From Alphaproteobacteria bacterium (GTDB lineage: Bacteria > Pseudomonadota > Alphaproteobacteria > ATCC43930 > CGMCC-115725): 35,643 nucleotides of DNA. Below are positions 24,865 to 35,348 of this stretch, piece by piece. A model generated the notes under the pieces. It was not told the DNA's origin. It was given only the letters and a program-made list of their open reading frames with translations, and searched no databases. Both the position numbers and the translations under genes were made by a program. The stretch spans positions 1 through 35,643 of the forward strand of contig JAJPHB010000052.1 of assembly GCA_021325525.1 (NCBI GenBank), written 5' to 3'. How positions within the stretch are numbered: the first letter of the stretch is position 1; each line of letters starts with the position of its first letter.

Positions 24865-27800
24865 ATGATCCGCTGGATACGCCGGGCGGCGCTGCTGTTG
24901 GGAGCGATCGTCGGCGTCGTCATCGTGCTGCTGGCGGCGGCCATCGTCGCGCTTCAGGTCCCGAGCGGCCAAGCTTGGGTCGCGCGCCTTGCCTCCGCCT
25001 TCCTCTCGCGCCCCGGCGAAAGCGTCACGATCGGGCGCATCGGCCTTGCGCTTCCCGACATGGTGACGGTCGAGGGTGTCGAGGTCGGCGACCGCAGCGG
25101 GCCTTGGCTCGGCGTGCACCGCCTGCGGGCAACCCTCGATCTTGCCCGCATCGCCGCGGGCGAGATCGCCTTGCGGCGCCTCGACATCGACGCTGCCGAG
25201 CTCTTGCGCCTGCCGTCCGGCGGCGGCGGCTCGATGCCGCCTTTGCGCATTGACCGCCTCGATCTTGCGCAATTGCGCCTCGATCCCGCCCTTCTTGGGC
25301 AGAGCGTCGCGCTCGCCGTCTCCGGCGAGGGGCTGGCGATCGAGCGCGCGCGGATCAAAGGCGATGTCGCCCTCGCGCGTCTCGACGGGCCGGGCGCCCT
25401 GCACCTCGCCGCCGATTACGATCCCGCGGCCGCGCGATTCTCGGCGAAGCTGCGGCTCGACGAGCCGAGCGGCCTCCTCCTCGAACGCTTCATCGGCCAC
25501 CCTCTGCCGGCGACGGCGCAGCTTGAAGGCGCGGGACCGCTTGCCGATTGGCATGGTCGGCTGCAGGCGGCGGCCGGCGCCGCGCATCTCGACAGCGATC
25601 TCGCCATCGCCCCCAAAGGCGAGGGGTATCTCTTCGCGGCCACGGGGACGCTCGCCGCGCAGCCCTTGCTGCCGGCCGATCTGGCCGCGCTCATCGGCAG
25701 CGAGGTGCAATTCGCAGCGACGGTGGACACGAGCAGCACGCACCGTCTCCGCCTCGACCGCCTCGTCCTCGCCAATCCGACCGCGCGCATCAGCGCGTCG
25801 GGCTGGCGCGCGGCCGGCGGGGCCATCGCGGCGACGGCCGACCTCGCCCTGCCCGACCTCCGGCCCGTCGCCGAATGGCTGCACCGCCCTCTCGCGGGTT
25901 CCGGGACGCTGCATCTCGACCTGTCCGGAATGCTGACGCGGCCGGCGGCACATATGCTGGTCCACATGACCGACGCCGCCTATGGCGGCAATTCGGCGCA
26001 GCAGCTCGATGCCGACCTCACCCTGTCGCTCGCCGACGACCTCTCTGTCCCCGATGGCCGCTTCTCGGTCTCGGGCAAGGGGCAGCTTGCCGGGATGCGC
26101 GTCGCGGACGCCGTCCTCCCTTCGGGGTTCGAGAAGGCGCTCGACTGGACGATCGATCTCGCCGGCGACCGCGACCTGGCGCATCTCGATCTGCGGCGCC
26201 TGCAGCTCCGCGACGCCGGCGCCGAAATCGACGCCGCGGCCGGCCTCGCTGCCGGAGCGGCGCAAGGGCAGGCGAGCCTCGCCGCCGACGATCCGGCCAT
26301 TCTCGGCGCGCTGACGCGCGGGGCGCTGCGCGGCGCCGGGCGCATCGATGCGGATTTCCGGGCTGAGCTCGGCTCCGGCGCGGCGACGGCGCGAATCGGC
26401 GTCGAACTCGGCCAGATAGCCGTTTCCGACGAGCGCCTGGCGAGGCTCCTCGGCGATCGCCTCAGCGCGTCCGGGACGCTCCGGCGGCAGCCGGACGGCG
26501 GCATCGACCTCGATGAGCTCGGCATCGCGGCGCAAGGGGCGCAGCTCTCGGGCCATGCGCGGATGCCCGCCGATCTCAGCCGCATCGCCGCGGTGCTGAG
26601 CCTCGACATCCCGCAGATCGCCGCCATCGCCCCGGCCGCCGGGCAAGTGGAGGCGAAGGCGACGATCGACGGGGCCTGGTCGGCGCTTCGCGTCGATGGA
26701 ACGCTGGCATCGCCGTCGCTGCAAGTCGCCGGCCGGCGGCTCGAAGCGGCGCAAATCGACGTCTCGATACCCGATCTCGCGGAGCGCGCGGGACGCATCG
26801 CCGCGCGGCTGCGCCTTGCCGGAGGTCCCGCCGCCACGCTGCGAACCGATGTCGCGCTTCCCGCCGGCGGCCGGATCGTCCTCTCGCATCTCGAGCTCGA
26901 GGCCGGCGGGGCCAGCCTCCAGGGCGCCCTCGAACTCGTGCCGGCCGAGATGCGCGCGAGCGGGACGCTCACCGGCCAAATTCCCGATCTCGCGCCATTT
27001 TCTGGAGCGGCCGGGATGCGCCTTTCCGGCTCCGCCACGCTGCGCGCGGCGCTGGGGATGCAGGAGGGGCAGACGATCGAGCTCAATCTTGCCGGGCGGC
27101 ACCTCGCATTCGGTTCCGCAACCCTCGACAGCGCCAGCGTCGCGGCGCAGCTTAGCCGGCTCTACGACGCGCCGCGCGGACGCGCGACGGTGAAGCTCGC
27201 CGGCGGCTCCGCGGCCGGCTATGCCTTGCGCGACGCCGATCTCCGCCTCGCTTCGAGCGCGCCCGGAGTCTTCCGCTTCACCGCGCGCCTCGCCGGCGAG
27301 GCCCATGCGCCGCTGGTTGCGAGCCTGTCGGGCGAGGCGACATATGGCCGCGCCGCCGCGAGCTTGCGCCTAGCGCGGCTCGACGGGCGCTATGCCGGCG
27401 AGACCCTTACGCTGCAGCGGCCGCTGCTCGTCAGTGAAGGAAAGGGCGGATTCTCCTTCGCCGATCTCGCGCTCGTCTTCGGCAAGGGAACGCTGACGGG
27501 CGCCGGCAGCATCGAGGGCGAGAGGCTGTCGCTGCAATTGCGCGGCAGCCGCCTGCCGCTGGGAGTCGCCGCCCGGCTCGGCGGCTACCAAGAGGTGACC
27601 GGCCTCATCGGGCTCGACCTCGCCGTCAGCGGCACCTTGGCGGCGCCGCGCGGCGTTGTCGTCGTCACCGGCGATGCCTTGCGCTTCGCCGCCGCCAGCC
27701 GTCCCGACCTGCCGCCTCTCGCCATGAGCGCCCGCGGCGAATGGCAAGCGGGCCATGTCGATTTCCGCGGCCGCGTCGATGCGCCGCGCGGCGCCGCGCT

Positions 27801-29241
27801 CGGCTTCAGCGGCTCGGTCCCTCTCGAGCTGCGCCGGCCCTTCGCGATCGTCGTCCCCCCCGATGGCCGTCTCGCCGTGAAGCTGGAAGGCGCGGGCGAT
27901 CTCGGGCAGCTCGCCGATCTGCTGCCCCTCGGCGAAGATCGCCTGTCCGGCCGCTTCTCCATCGATGCCGGGGTCAGCGGGACGGTCGTGGCGCCGATTG
28001 CCGGCGGCGAACTCGCCGTCTCGCGCGGGCACTATGAGAGCCTCTCTGCCGGAACGATTCTCTCGGATATCGATCTCGTCCTCGCCGGCAACGGCCAGCG
28101 CTTCGTCCTGCGCCGCTTCAGCGCCGGAGACGGCGGCGCCGGGCGACTGCAGGGCACGGGAGTGATCCAGCTCGCGGCGAATTCCGCGCCCGTCATCGAT
28201 CTGCACGCCGAGTTCACCCATTTCCGCCTGGTGCGGCTCGACGCCGCGACCGCGACCGCCGGCGGCGCGGCGCGGTTGTCGGGCAGCCTGCTGGCGCCGC
28301 AGCTCGCCGCCGACCTCACCCTCGAGCGGGCCGAGATCACCCTTCCCGAACGCCTGCCGGCGAGCGTTCCCGACCTCGCCGTCACGCGCATCAACAGCCG
28401 CACCGGCCAGGTTGAGGCGCCGCCGCAGGCTGCGAACTCCGCGAGCCGCCTTTCCATCGCCTTGGCTCTCACCGTCGACGCGCCGGGGCAGGTCTTCGTC
28501 CGCGGCCACGGCCTCGATTCGGAATGGCGCGGCCGCCTCGCCGTCGGCGGCACCAGCGCGGCGCCGCTCGTCACCGGCCGGCTTCAGGTCGTGCACGGCA
28601 CCTACAGCCTCCTCGGCAAGGATTTCGCCATCGCGCGCGGAACCCTCAGCTTCTCGGGCGGCGCCAAGCCCGATCCGCTGCTCGACATCCTGGCGCAGGC
28701 GAGCTCGGGCGGCGTCACGGCGCAAATCCTCGTCGGCGGCACGGCGAGCGCGCCGACGCTGCGCCTCACCTCGCAGCCCAAGCTGCCGCAAGACGAGATC
28801 CTGGCGCGCGTCCTCTTCGGGCAGGGCTTGGGGCAGATCACCCCCTTGCAAGGCCTGCAGATCGCGCAGGCCGCCGCGGCGCTGGCGGGCGGCGGCGGTC
28901 CCGACGTGCTCGGCACGATCCGCCGCGGCCTCGGTCTCGACCGCCTCAGCATCGGCTCCAGCAACGAGCTGAATGCGCTGTCGACGAACGTCGCTCCGGG
29001 CGCCGCGGGCTTGTCCTCCGGCCAGCAGGGCACGCAGGGATCGAATGCTCTCGGCAGCTCGACGCTCTCGGCCGGCAAATACGTCGCCCCCGGCGTCTAT
29101 CTCGGTGTCGAGCAGGGGATCGGCGGCAACCAGAGCGCGGTGCGCGTCGAGACCGACGTCACGCCGCACATCACCCTTGACGCCCAGGCCGGCGCGCAGG
29201 GAGACAACAGCGTCGGCCTCAACTTCAAGCTCGATTATTGA
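24865..29241 (+). CDS. tamB: TamB, translocation and assembly module / AsmA-like bridge protein
   Basis: This 1458-residue protein has an N-terminal membrane anchor (RRAALLLGAIVGVVIVLLAA) and then a very long stretch of amphipathic beta repeats that in TamB form a hydrophobic groove spanning the periplasm. The C-terminal DUF490 domain is recognisable from ITLPERLPASVPDLAVTRIN, HGLDSEWRGRLAVGGT, the segment LSFSGGAKPDPLLDILAQAS, LPQDEILARVLFGQGLGQIT, and the end VGLNFKLDY. TamB partners TamA and is now linked to phospholipid transport to the outer membrane (known). Length is near that of E. coli TamB (1259) but larger, as usual in alphaproteobacteria. About 125 bp separate it from the next gene. 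Confidence 0.95.
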   Translation: MIRWIRRAALLLGAIVGVVIVLLAAAIVALQVPSGQAWVARLASAFLSRPGESVTIGRIGLALPDMVTVEGVEVGDRSGPWLGVHRLRATLDLARIAAGEIALRRLDIDAAELLRLPSGGGGSMPPLRIDRLDLAQLRLDPALLGQSVALAVSGEGLAIERARIKGDVALARLDGPGALHLAADYDPAAARFSAKLRLDEPSGLLLERFIGHPLPATAQLEGAGPLADWHGRLQAAAGAAHLDSDLAIAPKGEGYLFAATGTLAAQPLLPADLAALIGSEVQFAATVDTSSTHRLRLDRLVLANPTARISASGWRAAGGAIAATADLALPDLRPVAEWLHRPLAGSGTLHLDLSGMLTRPAAHMLVHMTDAAYGGNSAQQLDADLTLSLADDLSVPDGRFSVSGKGQLAGMRVADAVLPSGFEKALDWTIDLAGDRDLAHLDLRRLQLRDAGAEIDAAAGLAAGAAQGQASLAADDPAILGALTRGALRGAGRIDADFRAELGSGAATARIGVELGQIAVSDERLARLLGDRLSASGTLRRQPDGGIDLDELGIAAQGAQLSGHARMPADLSRIAAVLSLDIPQIAAIAPAAGQVEAKATIDGAWSALRVDGTLASPSLQVAGRRLEAAQIDVSIPDLAERAGRIAARLRLAGGPAATLRTDVALPAGGRIVLSHLELEAGGASLQGALELVPAEMRASGTLTGQIPDLAPFSGAAGMRLSGSATLRAALGMQEGQTIELNLAGRHLAFGSATLDSASVAAQLSRLYDAPRGRATVKLAGGSAAGYALRDADLRLASSAPGVFRFTARLAGEAHAPLVASLSGEATYGRAAASLRLARLDGRYAGETLTLQRPLLVSEGKGGFSFADLALVFGKGTLTGAGSIEGERLSLQLRGSRLPLGVAARLGGYQEVTGLIGLDLAVSGTLAAPRGVVVVTGDALRFAAASRPDLPPLAMSARGEWQAGHVDFRGRVDAPRGAALGFSGSVPLELRRPFAIVVPPDGRLAVKLEGAGDLGQLADLLPLGEDRLSGRFSIDAGVSGTVVAPIAGGELAVSRGHYESLSAGTILSDIDLVLAGNGQRFVLRRFSAGDGGAGRLQGTGVIQLAANSAPVIDLHAEFTHFRLVRLDAATATAGGAARLSGSLLAPQLAADLTLERAEITLPERLPASVPDLAVTRINSRTGQVEAPPQAANSASRLSIALALTVDAPGQVFVRGHGLDSEWRGRLAVGGTSAAPLVTGRLQVVHGTYSLLGKDFAIARGTLSFSGGAKPDPLLDILAQASSGGVTAQILVGGTASAPTLRLTSQPKLPQDEILARVLFGQGLGQITPLQGLQIAQAAAALAGGGGPDVLGTIRRGLGLDRLSIGSSNELNALSTNVAPGAAGLSSGQQGTQGSNALGSSTLSAGKYVAPGVYLGVEQGIGGNQSAVRVETDVTPHITLDAQAGAQGDNSVGLNFKLDY

Positions 29242-29366
29242 AGCGCGGCGCCGCCGACCCCTGTGCCGTGATCGGCGGCTGCGCAGCGAGCCCTCATCCT
29301 GCCCCGCCGCAACTGATCTGGCCGCGCCGGCGTTTCCCTCGCATCGGAGTTCCGGCGTGAGGGCAG

Positions 29367-30578
29367 ATGACGGCGGTATCCGGCGGTGGCGAGCTCCTGC
29401 GGCTCGCCATTGCCATCCTCTGGGCATGCGCGATCGCTTGCCTCCTGTGGCGCGCGCTCCGGCAGTTCCGCGCCTATGAGGTGATCGGGCCGCGGCGGGA
29501 CCTCGATTTGGGGGCGGCGCCCTCCCTCGCGGTCATCGTGCCGGCGCGCGACGAAGCCGCGGTGATCGGGCGGTGCCTCGCCGGGCTGCTGGCCCAGGAC
29601 TATCCGGCCGGCCGGCTGCGCCTCATCGTCGTCGACGACGAGTCGCGCGACGCGACGGCGGCCATCGTCCGCCGGATGGCCCGCGGGGCGGCGCACCTCA
29701 CCCTCCTCACCGCCCGCCCCTTGCCGCCTGGCTGGACCGGAAAGCCGCATGCCTGCTGGCAGGGAGCGCTCGCGGCGGAAAGCGATTGGCTCTGCTTCAT
29801 GGATGCCGATACCTGCGCCGAACCGGCGCTGATGCGCAGTGCGCTCGCGGCGGCCTTGGAGCATGATGCCGACATGATCTCGCTCGAACCCGCTCAGGAG
29901 CTCGGCAGCTTCTGGGAGCGCCTCATCATGCCGGCGGGCCTCTTCGCCGTCGCCTGCGCGCGGGATTTGCGCCGCACTGCCGATCCGCGCGCACCGGATG
30001 CGTCCGTCAACGGACAGTTTCTGCTCGTCCGCGGCGCCGCCTATTTCGCCGTCGGCGGCCATGCCGCGGTGCGGGCGGAGGTCTGCGAGGACAGCGCGCT
30101 GGCGCGCCGGATCAAGGCCGCCGGCTACCGCCTCCGCCTGTTCGGGACCGACCGTCTCGTCCGCACCCGCATGTATGGCGATCTGCGCAGCCTGTGGCTG
30201 GGGCTCGTCAAGAACGCCTCCGAGGTGTTCGGCGGGGCGCTCCCCACCCTTGCCGTCGCGCTGGGCGGGATCGCCGTCGCGGCCGCCGCTCCGCTCGTTC
30301 CGGCATGGATCGCCGCCGATCCCGGGATGGCCGCCTCGCCCGTCGCCCTTGCCGCGCTGGCGCTCGCCGCGACCGCCTCGCTCGTCGTCCTTGCGAGCCA
30401 GCTCGCGGCGGCGCGCTATTTCGGGATCTCCTGGGGCTACGGCATGCTCTTTCCGATCGCCTATGTCGCCGCGGCGGTCCTCGCCTTCCACAGCGTCCTC
30501 GCCCGGGCCCGCGGCCGCGTGTTGTGGAAGGGGCGGCTCTGTCGGGTGCAGCGCGGCGCGGCCCATGGCAAATCCTGA
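29367..30578 (+). CDS. family 2 glycosyltransferase, HpnB-like
   Basis: This 403-residue membrane-bound GT2 protein starts with one transmembrane helix (about residues 10-27), then a GT-A domain: LAVIVPARDEAAVIGRCLAG, LIVVDDESRDATAAIVRR, PPGWTGKPHACWQGA and WLCFMDADTC with the D-A-D metal-binding motif near residue 144. An acceptor-binding EVCEDSALARRIKAAGY and a C-terminal pair of membrane helices follow. The style matches HpnB, the glycosyltransferase named for hopanoid gene clusters, and related carotenoid-type enzymes. No other hopanoid gene lies nearby, so the lipid acceptor is uncertain. It overlaps the next gene by 14 bp. Confidence 0.85.
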   Translation: MTAVSGGGELLRLAIAILWACAIACLLWRALRQFRAYEVIGPRRDLDLGAAPSLAVIVPARDEAAVIGRCLAGLLAQDYPAGRLRLIVVDDESRDATAAIVRRMARGAAHLTLLTARPLPPGWTGKPHACWQGALAAESDWLCFMDADTCAEPALMRSALAAALEHDADMISLEPAQELGSFWERLIMPAGLFAVACARDLRRTADPRAPDASVNGQFLLVRGAAYFAVGGHAAVRAEVCEDSALARRIKAAGYRLRLFGTDRLVRTRMYGDLRSLWLGLVKNASEVFGGALPTLAVALGGIAVAAAAPLVPAWIAADPGMAASPVALAALALAATASLVVLASQLAAARYFGISWGYGMLFPIAYVAAAVLAFHSVLARARGRVLWKGRLCRVQRGAAHGKS

Positions 30579-31722
30579 GCGCAGGCGCCGGCGGGCCGTA
30601 GGCAAGGGAAAGCACGCCGCCGATCCGGCCGAGCAAAATCCGGCGCGGGAGGAGAACGTCCTGCGCACGGCGGCGCTGGCGCCGCGTCCGAGCGAAACGA
30701 AGCGGGCTCCCGTCACCGGCTGGGCGATCTTCGTCGCCATCGTCATCGTCGTCGCCTTTCTCTACATCGTCCGCACGATCCTTCTGCCCTTCGTCTTCGC
30801 CGCGGCGATCGCCTTCGTGGTGACGCCCGCCGTCGATTTCATCGCCCGCCGCCTGCGCTGGCTGCCGCGCTGGGCCTCGGCGCTCATCCTCTATGTCGCC
30901 GTGCTCATCCTCCTCGGCGGCGCCGGCTATTGGGTCGGCAGGCTGATCGCCGCCGACATCGCGGAAATCTCGAAGACGGCGCCGCAGATCATTCAGCGCC
31001 TGGTGAGCAGCGTTCTCGGGAACAACCTCGACATCTTGGGACAGCACGTCGATCCCAAGCAGATCTCAGACGAAGCGATGAATGCCGCGAAGACCTTCCT
31101 GATGAGCGGGGAGGCGCTGTATTTCGCGACGATGGGCATCACGGCGGTTTTCGGGAGCTTCCTCTGCGCGGTCCTCGTTCTCTACTTCCTCATCTCGGGA
31201 AAGCGCATCGTCAACGGCACGCTGTGGCTGGTGCCGCCCGAGCACCGGCCGGAAGTCGCGGCCATGGTGAAGAAGGTGGGGCCGCTGCTGCGGCGCTACC
31301 TCGTCGGGCTCTGCGTCGTCGTCCTCTACACCACGGCCGTGGCCTGGATCGGCTTCGGGGCGATCTTCCACATTCCGCATGCGCCGCTCCTCTCCGCCGT
31401 CGTCGGGCTGCTCGAGCTCATTCCGATCGTCGGACCGCTCTCTTCGGCCTGCCTCGTCGGCATCGCCGCCGTCCAGGAGAGCAGCCTCTGGATCGCCGCC
31501 GGGCTCGCCGGCTTCGCCATCGCCCTGCGGCTCTCGATCGATCAGTTCATCGGGCCGATCGTGCTCGGCAAGGCCGCCTCGGTGCACCCCGTCGTCATCA
31601 TCTTCTGCTTCCTGTCGGGGGCCGTCGTCTTCGGTGTCATCGGCCTCGTCCTCGCCGTCCCGGTCGCCGCGACCATCCGCCTCGTCCTCTTGCACTATTA
31701 CGCCGAGCCGATCGAGGAATGA
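30565..31722 (+). CDS. AI-2E family transporter / permease
   Basis: This 385-residue membrane protein of the AI-2E (PF01594, TqsA/YdiK/PerM-like) family has about eight membrane segments after a charged N-terminal tail of some 50 residues. Features are TILLPFVFAAAIAFVVTPAV, a periplasmic helical stretch, VLYFLISGKRIVNG, LLELIPIVGPLSSACLVG (the conserved LxxIPxxGP motif) and SIDQFIGPIVLGKAASVHPV. Members have been implicated in autoinducer-2 export and in ion/H+ antiport; the function here is open. ATG at 30565 overlaps the end of the glycosyltransferase gene, so the two are translationally coupled. Confidence 0.93.
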   Translation: MANPERRRRRAVGKGKHAADPAEQNPAREENVLRTAALAPRPSETKRAPVTGWAIFVAIVIVVAFLYIVRTILLPFVFAAAIAFVVTPAVDFIARRLRWLPRWASALILYVAVLILLGGAGYWVGRLIAADIAEISKTAPQIIQRLVSSVLGNNLDILGQHVDPKQISDEAMNAAKTFLMSGEALYFATMGITAVFGSFLCAVLVLYFLISGKRIVNGTLWLVPPEHRPEVAAMVKKVGPLLRRYLVGLCVVVLYTTAVAWIGFGAIFHIPHAPLLSAVVGLLELIPIVGPLSSACLVGIAAVQESSLWIAAGLAGFAIALRLSIDQFIGPIVLGKAASVHPVVIIFCFLSGAVVFGVIGLVLAVPVAATIRLVLLHYYAEPIEE

Positions 31723-31737
31723 GGCGGCGGAGCGTCC

Positions 31738-33594
31738 TCAGCCGGCGCGGCGGCGGGCGGCCCGGCCGCGCGCCTGATGCGGCTCCTCGTCGAAGAGCTC
31801 GGCCAGCTTCTCCATGACGGTGCCGCCCAATTGCTCGGCATCGACGATGGTGACCGCCCGCCGGTAGTAGCGCGTCACGTCGTGGCCGATGCCGATCGCC
31901 AAGAGCTCGATCGGCGAGAAGCGCTCGATCTCCTGGATGACCTCGCGCAGATGCCGCTCGAGATAGTTGCCGGGATTGACGGAGAGCGTCGAGTCATCGA
32001 CGGGCGCGCCGTCCGAGATGACCATCAGGATGCGCCGCTGCTCGGACCGGCCAAGCAGGCGGTTATGCGCCCAGAGCAGCGCCTCGCCGTCGATATTCTC
32101 CTTGAGGATGCCCTCGCGCAGCATGAGGCCGAGGCTGCGCCGCGCGCGCCGCCAGGGCGCGTCCGCGGGCTTATAGACGATGTGGCGCAGATCGTTGAGG
32201 CGGCCGGGATTGGGCGGCTTGCCGGCGGCGATCCAGCGCTCGCGCGCCTGGCCGCCTTTCCAGGCCCGGGTCGTGAAGCCCAGGATCTCGACCTTGACGC
32301 CGCAGCGTTCGAGCGTCCGCGCCAGGATGTCGGCGCTCATCGCGGCGACGGTAATGGGGCGCCCCCGCATCGATCCGGAATTGTCGATGAGGAGCGTCAC
32401 CACCGTGTCGCGGAAATTCGTCTCCTTCTCGCGCTTGTAGGAGAGCGGGTAGGCGGGGTTGGTGATGACGCGGGCGAGGCGCGCCGCGTCGAGCATGCCC
32501 TCGTCGAGATCGAACTCCCAGGCGCGCGTCTGCTTCGCCATGAGGCGGCGCTGCAGGCGGTTGGCGAGGCGGGCGATGACGCTCTGGAGATGCGCCAATT
32601 GCTGGTCGAGAAGGTGGCGCAGGCGGTTGAGCTCGTCCGGGTCGCACAGCTCCTCCGCCTCGACGACCTCGTCGCAAGCGGTGGTGAAGGCCTTATAGAG
32701 CTCGTTCTCGGAGCCGGCCTGCGCGTTGCGCGGCAGCATGCCGGGGCGGCCGGGCTTGCTCGGATCCTCATCGCCCGTGCCCGGCATCATCTCGCCTTCG
32801 GATTCCTCGCCCTCCGCCTCCTCGCCTTCGCCCTCCTCGGGCGTCCCGCCTTCGAGCGAGGCCTCGGCGCCGGCGGCGGCGCTCTCGCCGCCCTCGGTCT
32901 GGCCCTCGCTGTTCTCCGCCTCGTCGCCCTCGCCTTCGGCCTCCTCGCTGTCCTCGGCGCTGTCGGCGTCGCCGAGATCGAGGTCCTGGATGAGCTTGCG
33001 GGCGACGCGCGCATAGGCTTCCTGGTCGCGGATGCAGCGTTCGAGCTCGGCGAAATCCTTGCCGATCCGGCCTTCGAGATAGGGGCGCCAGGATTCGACG
33101 ACGCGCTGCGCCGCGCGCGGCGGCCTCTCGCCGGTGAGCTGCTCGCGCGCCAGCAGGCGCACGGCCTCGGCGAGCGTCACGTCGCTGCGCTCGGTGATGC
33201 GTTCGTAGCCCTGCCGGCGATAGCGCTCGTCGAGCATGGCGCTGAGATTGGCGGCGACGCCGACCATGCGGCGCGCGCCGAGCGCCTCGACGCGGGCCTG
33301 CTCGACCGCATCATAGACGGCGCGCGCCATCTCGCCGCCCGGCATGCGGCGCTGGTGGATCGCGTCGTCATGGTAGCGCAGGCGCAGCGCCAGGGCGTCG
33401 GCGGCGCCGCGGAGCTGCGCCGCTTCCTCGACCGAAATCTCGCGCGCCGGCGCCGGCAGCTTGACGCGGGTCCCGGCCGCGCTCGGCGGCTCGGCGCCGA
33501 AGCTCACCGTCAAATCGCCGCGCTCGGCGATCGCCCGCACCGTCGCCGAAGTCGAGCGCTTGAAGATCTCCGTCGGGGTATCGGATTCTTTCAT
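31738..33594 (-). CDS. cobT: aerobic cobaltochelatase subunit CobT
   Basis: This 618-residue protein is CobT of the CobNST complex, which inserts cobalt into hydrogenobyrinic acid a,c-diamide in aerobic cobalamin synthesis. It opens [21 protein letters not shown] long Glu/Gly/Ser-rich acidic linker (about residues 203-285) separates the helical N-terminal part from a von Willebrand A domain with the MIDAS motif DNSGSM at 404-409, plus [20 protein letters not shown] later. A longer frame upstream of 33594 reads antisense to cobS and was discarded. cobS is 16 bp upstream, and the CobN subunit is not in the window. The product serves MetH, encoded in the same window. Confidence 0.96.
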   Translation of the reverse strand: MKESDTPTEIFKRSTSATVRAIAERGDLTVSFGAEPPSAAGTRVKLPAPAREISVEEAAQLRGAADALALRLRYHDDAIHQRRMPGGEMARAVYDAVEQARVEALGARRMVGVAANLSAMLDERYRRQGYERITERSDVTLAEAVRLLAREQLTGERPPRAAQRVVESWRPYLEGRIGKDFAELERCIRDQEAYARVARKLIQDLDLGDADSAEDSEEAEGEGDEAENSEGQTEGGESAAAGAEASLEGGTPEEGEGEEAEGEESEGEMMPGTGDEDPSKPGRPGMLPRNAQAGSENELYKAFTTACDEVVEAEELCDPDELNRLRHLLDQQLAHLQSVIARLANRLQRRLMAKQTRAWEFDLDEGMLDAARLARVITNPAYPLSYKREKETNFRDTVVTLLIDNSGSMRGRPITVAAMSADILARTLERCGVKVEILGFTTRAWKGGQARERWIAAGKPPNPGRLNDLRHIVYKPADAPWRRARRSLGLMLREGILKENIDGEALLWAHNRLLGRSEQRRILMVISDGAPVDDSTLSVNPGNYLERHLREVIQEIERFSPIELLAIGIGHDVTRYYRRAVTIVDAEQLGGTVMEKLAELFDEEPHQARGRAARRRAG

Positions 33595-33610
33595 GTCGCC
33601 TGACGCTTGC

Positions 33611-34615
33611 TCACACCAGCGTCGCCTTGACGCCGCTCTCCGGCAGCTCGCTGCCAAAGCAGCGCTGGTAGTATTCGGCGACGGTGGCGCGCTCGATCTC
33701 GTCGCATTTGTTGAGGAAGGTGACGCGGAAGGCGAAGGGGATGTCGTTGAAGATCTTCGCGTTCTCCGCCCAGGTGATGACCGTGCGCGGCGACATGACG
33801 GTGGAGATGTCGCCATTGATGAAGCCGGAGCGGGTGAGATCGGCGAGTGCCACCATGGCGCTGATCGTGCGCCGCCCCTCATCGGTGTCATAGGACGGCG
33901 CCTTGGCGAGGACGATCTCGACCTCGGCGTCGTGCGGCAGGTAATTGAGCGTCGCGACGATGTTCCAGCGGTCCATCTGGCCCTGGTTGATCTGCTGCGT
34001 GCCGTGATAGAGGCCAGTGGTGTCGCCGAGCCCGACCGTGTTCGCCGTCGCGAAGAGGCGGAAGGCCGGGTGCGGGCGGATGACCTTGTTCTGGTCGAGG
34101 AGGGTCAGCTTGCCCTCGACTTCGAGGACGCGCTGGATGACGAACATGACGTCGGGCCGCCCCGCATCGTACTCGTCGAAGACGAGCGCCGTCGGGCTCT
34201 GCAAGGCCCAGGGCAGGATGCCCTCCTTGTATTCGGTGATCTGCATGCCCTCGCGCAGCACGATCGCATCCTTGCCGATGAGGTCGATGCGGCTGATGTG
34301 GCTGTCGAGGTTGACGCGGACGCAGGGCCAGTTGAGGCGCGAGGCCACCTGCTCGATATGGGTCGACTTGCCGGTGCCGTGGTAGCCCTGGATGAGGACG
34401 CGCCGGTTGTAGGCGAAGCCGGCGAGAATGGCGAGAGTCGTGTCGCGGTCGAAGCGGTAGGCTTCATCCAAGGTCGGCACATGCTCGGTCGGCTGGCTGA
34501 AGGCCGGCACCTGGAGATCGCTGTCGATGCCGAAAGTCTGGCGCACCGAGATGGTGATGTCGGGAAGGTCGGCATGCGTCGGTTTCGCGGCGGATGAGTT
34601 TTTGGCCGATGCCAT
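33611..34615 (-). CDS. cobS: aerobic cobaltochelatase subunit CobS (AAA+ ATPase)
   Basis: This 334-residue AAA+ ATPase forms a ring with CobT and drives cobalt insertion by CobN. Walker A is GYHGTGKST at 77-85, Walker B is [11 protein letters not shown] near 142-152, sensor 1 falls in [11 protein letters not shown], and an arginine-finger region follows [20 protein letters not shown]. The N-terminal part ([20 protein letters not shown]) is the usual CobS start. Length is standard. It is followed by cobT and preceded, 44 bp upstream, by the J-domain gene on the same strand. Confidence 0.97.
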   Translation of the reverse strand: MASAKNSSAAKPTHADLPDITISVRQTFGIDSDLQVPAFSQPTEHVPTLDEAYRFDRDTTLAILAGFAYNRRVLIQGYHGTGKSTHIEQVASRLNWPCVRVNLDSHISRIDLIGKDAIVLREGMQITEYKEGILPWALQSPTALVFDEYDAGRPDVMFVIQRVLEVEGKLTLLDQNKVIRPHPAFRLFATANTVGLGDTTGLYHGTQQINQGQMDRWNIVATLNYLPHDAEVEIVLAKAPSYDTDEGRRTISAMVALADLTRSGFINGDISTVMSPRTVITWAENAKIFNDIPFAFRVTFLNKCDEIERATVAEYYQRCFGSELPESGVKATLV

Positions 34616-34659
34616 CGGAGAGGTCCTGCGGTTTGGGAGTTGCGGTGCGGAGCGTCAGG

Positions 34660-35226
34660 TCAGGAGAAGTAGCTCGCTTTGAGGGTCGCGTAGGCTTGGT
34701 TGATCACTTTGAGCTTCTCCTCGGCGGCCTTGTCGCCGCCATGCGCGTCGGGATGGTGTGCCTTGACGAGCTCCTTGTAGCGCGCCTTGAGGCGGACGAG
34801 GGTGAAGGGCGGCTCGATCTCGAAGATGTGCAGCGCCGCCTCCTGCGCCGTGAGCGGGCGCTTCTTCGGCGCGTCGTCCCGGCGCTCGGCGGAGCCGCCG
34901 GGCTCGTCGAAGAGGCCGAAGGCGTCGCGAATGTGCTGCGCTTGCGCGGCGCTGTAGCGGCTGCCGAAGGGCCAAGTCGGCCGCTGCCAGGTCGTATCGT
35001 TGCGGATTTCGGCCTCGATCTCGGCCTCGCTCATGCCGGCATAATAGTTCCACGCGGCATTGTATTCGCGGACATGGTCGAGGCAGAACCAGAAATAGAG
35101 ATCGAGGCTCGCGCGTGAACGCGGCGCGCGATAGTCGCCGGCGGCGAGGCAGCCCGGATGGTCGCAGGCGCGCAAATGCGGCTGCGGGCTGGGATCCACC
35201 GAGGTCTCGATCCGGATTCGCGGCAT
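34660..35226 (-). CDS. J-domain (DnaJ-like) protein with N-terminal zinc-ribbon-like motif
   Basis: This 188-residue protein has a C-terminal J domain (about 130-188) with the HPD motif at 158-160 (KAHHPDAHGGDKAAEEKLKV), which would stimulate an Hsp70 ATPase. The N-terminal part holds Cys21, Cys26, Cys48 and His51 (CDHPGC and CLDH) as a likely zinc site, then an aromatic-rich segment (VREYNAAWNYYAGMS and TTWQRPTWPFG). It lacks the Gly/Phe and substrate-binding parts of DnaJ. The gene sits between divergent bolA and cobS, an arrangement I recall as common in alphaproteobacteria. A role in assembling the cobaltochelatase or in Fe-S protein handling would be inference. Confidence 0.93.
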   Translation of the reverse strand: MPRIRIETSVDPSPQPHLRACDHPGCLAAGDYRAPRSRASLDLYFWFCLDHVREYNAAWNYYAGMSEAEIEAEIRNDTTWQRPTWPFGSRYSAAQAQHIRDAFGLFDEPGGSAERRDDAPKKRPLTAQEAALHIFEIEPPFTLVRLKARYKELVKAHHPDAHGGDKAAEEKLKVINQAYATLKASYFS

Positions 35227-35348
35227 TTTCAGAGTATGGGGGGAGGAGGGGGGTCTGACAAGCGCCGCCGCCGCGGCGATGGCGCAAAGCAGGCTTGCGC
35301 GCCGTTGACATCAGGCGAAGGGCGTTCGAGGGTGGCCGCATTTCCCGT

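Noticed and set aside
24832-27306. An 824-codon minus-strand frame, and a 685-codon one at 27370-29427
   Set aside because: Both are antisense shadows of tamB with Arg/Ala/Glu-biased composition and no recognisable domain.
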